Shown here in pieces: positions 5,661-6,773 of a stretch of DNA of 6,773 bases. Origin of the DNA: CAMLKC01 sp035493555 (GTDB lineage Bacteria; Patescibacteriota; Saccharimonadia; Saccharimonadales; Saccharimonadaceae); NCBI GenBank assembly GCA_035493555.1, contig DATJIC010000044.1, positions 1-6,773 of the forward strand. The letters are read 5' to 3'. Each line of letters starts with the position of its first letter. Positions within the stretch are counted from its first letter, which is position 1. The notes under the pieces are model-generated. The model saw only the letters and a list, made by a program, of their open reading frames with translations. It searched no databases and had not been told where the DNA came from. The translations under genes were made by a program, and so were the position numbers.

Positions 5661-5690
5661 GTACATGACTTGCTCCCGCTTGCCATGTAC
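5661..5690 (+). repeat. 3' hairpin D with loop complementary to the 5' repeat
   Basis: GTACATG (5661-5667) and CATGTAC (5684-5690) form a perfect 7-bp stem, here with a 16-base loop holding CTCCCGCTTGC. The arms and loop core equal hairpin B, while the loop bases on the 5' side differ. The right arm overlaps the -35 of the rplA promoter. Confidence 0.88.
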
Positions 5691-5714
5691 AACTTGTAAT
5701 TTTCGTGCTATAAT
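5686..5714 (+). promoter_or_regulatory. rplA promoter, extended -10
   Basis: A perfect TATAAT (5709-5714) preceded by TGC (extended -10), with a weak -35 TGTACA (5686-5691) at 17 bases that falls in the arm of hairpin D. The predicted start is near 5721. Confidence 0.78.
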
Positions 5715-5720
5715 TTACAC

Positions 5721-5780
5721 ATATTAATCAATGTTGGGAGGCCTTAAAAGCCGTTCGCACCACAGAAAGGGTTTACACCT
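5721..5780 (+). promoter_or_regulatory. rplA 5' leader, possible L1 autoregulatory site
   Basis: About 60 bases of leader include GGGAGGCC (5735-5742), with GCC at 5749-5751 that could pair with the GGC, and the ribosome-binding AAAGGG (5766-5771), 9 bases before the ATG. L1 represses its own mRNA in several bacteria, so a binding site is plausible here, but I could not match the known L1 motif. Confidence 0.25.
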
Positions 5781-6773
5781 ATGGCTAAAAAAGCCGAACT
5801 GCTTGAAAAAGCCGCTGAACTTAAACTAGAAGTCAGCGAAAAGAACACGATCGCCGAGATCGAAGCTGCTATCGAAGCAGCTGGTTCAGCACCTGCTGAA
5901 ACCGAAGAAACCAAGGAAGAAAAAGCAACCGCCAAGGCCGGTAAGCGCAGCGACAAAGCGACCCGCGAAGCTGCTGAAAAGGCAGAAAAAGAAGCCCGCA
6001 AAGAAGCCGGCGACACGACTCCTCAGTCAGAAGAAGCCGAAGCGCACGCTAAAAAAGGTCCTAAGCCCGTTACCCGTCCTCGCCTAGAGCGCCGCGGTAA
6101 AAACTACCGTAAGGTAGCCGAACTGGTAGAAAAGGGTAAAGTATACCCACTGGCCGACGCGCTTGAGCTCGCTACTAAAACTAACCCTGTTAAGTTTGAC
6201 GCTTCAGTAGAACTGCACGTTCGCCTTGGTGTTGACCCACGCCAGGCCGACCAAAACGTCCGCAGCACCGTATCTCTGCCACACGGTAGCGGTAAAACTA
6301 TCCGCGTTGCCGTTTTTGCTCCAGAAGCAGAACACGCAGCAGCCAAGAAAGCTGGCGCCGATGTTGTTGGTGACGAAACCTTCATCAAGCAGCTTGAAAA
6401 AGAAGAGCTTAACTTTGACACGCTTATTGCTACTCCGCAGTACATGCCTAAGCTTGGTAAGTTCGCACGTTTGCTTGGTCCACGCGGCCTTATGCCAAAC
6501 CCTAAAGCTGGTACGGTTGCAACCGACGTTGTTAAAGCCGTCACCGAAGCAAAAGCCGGTAAGGTTGAATACCGCGTTGACAAGCAGGGTATCGTCCACC
6601 TTTCTATCGGCAAGGTATCATTTGGCGCTGAGAAGCTGGCAGTAAACGCCAAGGCGTTCTTTGACAGCCTCCAGTCACAAAAACCTTCAAGCCTTAAGGG
6701 CGGTTACGTTAAGTCAACCAGCCTGTCTACGACCATGGGTCCTAGTATTAAGGTAGAAGACACCGTTAAATAG
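5781..6773 (+). CDS. rplA: 50S ribosomal protein L1 with long N-terminal extension
   Basis: L1 binds 23S rRNA at the mobile L1 stalk next to the E site and helps release deacylated tRNA; in many bacteria it also represses its own mRNA. The protein is 330 aa against about 230 in most bacteria. The L1 core covers about residues 98-330: RRGKNYRKVAELV, FDASVELHVRLGVDPRQADQ, VSLPHGSGK, the signature LGPRGLMPNPKAGTV (232-246), KAGKVEYRVDKQGIVH and IGKVSF. The extra N-terminus has two parts. Residues 2-34 (AKKAELLEKAAELKLEV, then KNTIAEIEAAIEAAG) resemble a SAP/HeH or Rho-N-like helix-extended-loop-helix motif; residues 35-97 form a charged Glu/Lys/Ala-rich linker. AAAGGG 9 bases before the ATG and continuous native codon use support the long form. 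The TAG stop is the last codon of the window. Its own promoter replaces the usual rplK-rplA operon. Confidence 0.97.
   Translation: MAKKAELLEKAAELKLEVSEKNTIAEIEAAIEAAGSAPAETEETKEEKATAKAGKRSDKATREAAEKAEKEARKEAGDTTPQSEEAEAHAKKGPKPVTRPRLERRGKNYRKVAELVEKGKVYPLADALELATKTNPVKFDASVELHVRLGVDPRQADQNVRSTVSLPHGSGKTIRVAVFAPEAEHAAAKKAGADVVGDETFIKQLEKEELNFDTLIATPQYMPKLGKFARLLGPRGLMPNPKAGTVATDVVKAVTEAKAGKVEYRVDKQGIVHLSIGKVSFGAEKLAVNAKAFFDSLQSQKPSSLKGGYVKSTSLSTTMGPSIKVEDTVK

Larger units (their letters stand above)
4869..5690 (+). other. Two-unit array of small-ORF cassettes with complementary transcript ends
   Basis: Two consecutive units share one plan: promoter, the 12-mer GGCAAGCGGGAG at the predicted +1, ribosome-binding site, an ORF of about 100 codons, and a 3' hairpin with the complementary 12-mer. 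Spacing between successive 5' copies is 404 bases and between successive 3' copies 427 bases. Arms within each unit are complementary over 13-14 bases, and the base beyond the shared 12-mer differs between units in a compensatory way. Leader, coding and spacer sequences otherwise differ, so this is not a recent plain duplication. Whether it is an RNA-level system, a mobile cassette or an invertible element cannot be settled from sequence alone. Confidence 0.7.

Noticed and set aside
5233..5690. 3' hairpins as integron attC sites
   Set aside because: Cassette-like layout, but no GTTRRRY/RYYYAAC core sites, and each gene has its own promoter, unlike typical integron cassettes.
4908..5690. The four 12-mers as a CRISPR array or transposon ends
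   Set aside because: They are inverted pairs 250-350 bases apart around ORFs, not regular short direct repeats. No transposase or clear target-site duplication is seen (flanks differ).
4908..5690. Repeat as a DNA uptake sequence
   Set aside because: Inverted pairs of uptake sequences can flank genes in competent bacteria, but only four good copies lie here, all in one locus at fixed promoter phase. Genome-wide counts would be needed to revive this idea.
5744..6652. Antisense and out-of-frame ORFs over rplA
   Set aside because: Shadows of the L1 gene; low-complexity Ser/Ala-rich or scrambled products.

Overview
The window looks like chromosomal DNA of a small-genome bacterium of the Patescibacteria/CPR group, most likely Saccharibacteria (TM7). 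Supporting signs are short intergenic gaps, compact promoters, a long charged N-terminal extension on ribosomal protein L1, a GspG-like prepilin beside small orphan proteins, and the standard genetic code (TGA, TAG and TAA all end genes; Trp is TGG). The lineage is inferred from gene style, not proven. No rRNA, tRNA, CRISPR array, transposase or integrase gene was seen.

Layout. Bases 1-1034 (minus) hold the first 344 codons of enolase, cut by the window edge. Divergent from it, behind a strong sigma70-type promoter, is a GC-rich gene of unknown function (1202-1642). It has actinobacterial-style codon use and a GC-rich hairpin after its stop, and it stands out as a likely acquisition from an actinobacterium, the usual host group of Saccharibacteria. 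A U-tract terminator then insulates the next unit: promoter, rplK (L11, 1858-2283) and a perfect 17-bp bidirectional terminator. Convergent to rplK is a membrane-anchored SIMPL-domain protein (2344-3093, minus). Divergent from that is a probably leaderless type IV prepilin/pseudopilin gene (3195-3704), followed after 11 bases by a NUDIX hydrolase (3716-4252).

The 320-base gap at 4253-4572 may hold a structured small RNA with its own promoter and terminator. An 80-aa orphan protein (4573-4815) with a good terminator follows.

The most unusual part is 4869-5690. Two successive single-gene units, encoding 98-aa and 104-aa orphan proteins, are built to the same plan. Each has a promoter, then GGCAAGCGGGAG exactly at the predicted +1, a ribosome-binding site, the small ORF, and a 3' hairpin GTACATG...CATGTAC whose loop carries CTCCCGCTTGC, the reverse complement of the transcript's 5' end. 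The base after the 12-mer differs between the units but stays complementary within each unit. This suggests 5'-3' pairing of each mRNA or a cassette-like repeat element.

The window ends with rplA (L1, 5781-6773), which has its own promoter overlapping the last repeat. L11 and L1 genes normally sit side by side; here about 3.5 kb of accessory genes separates them and each has its own promoter.
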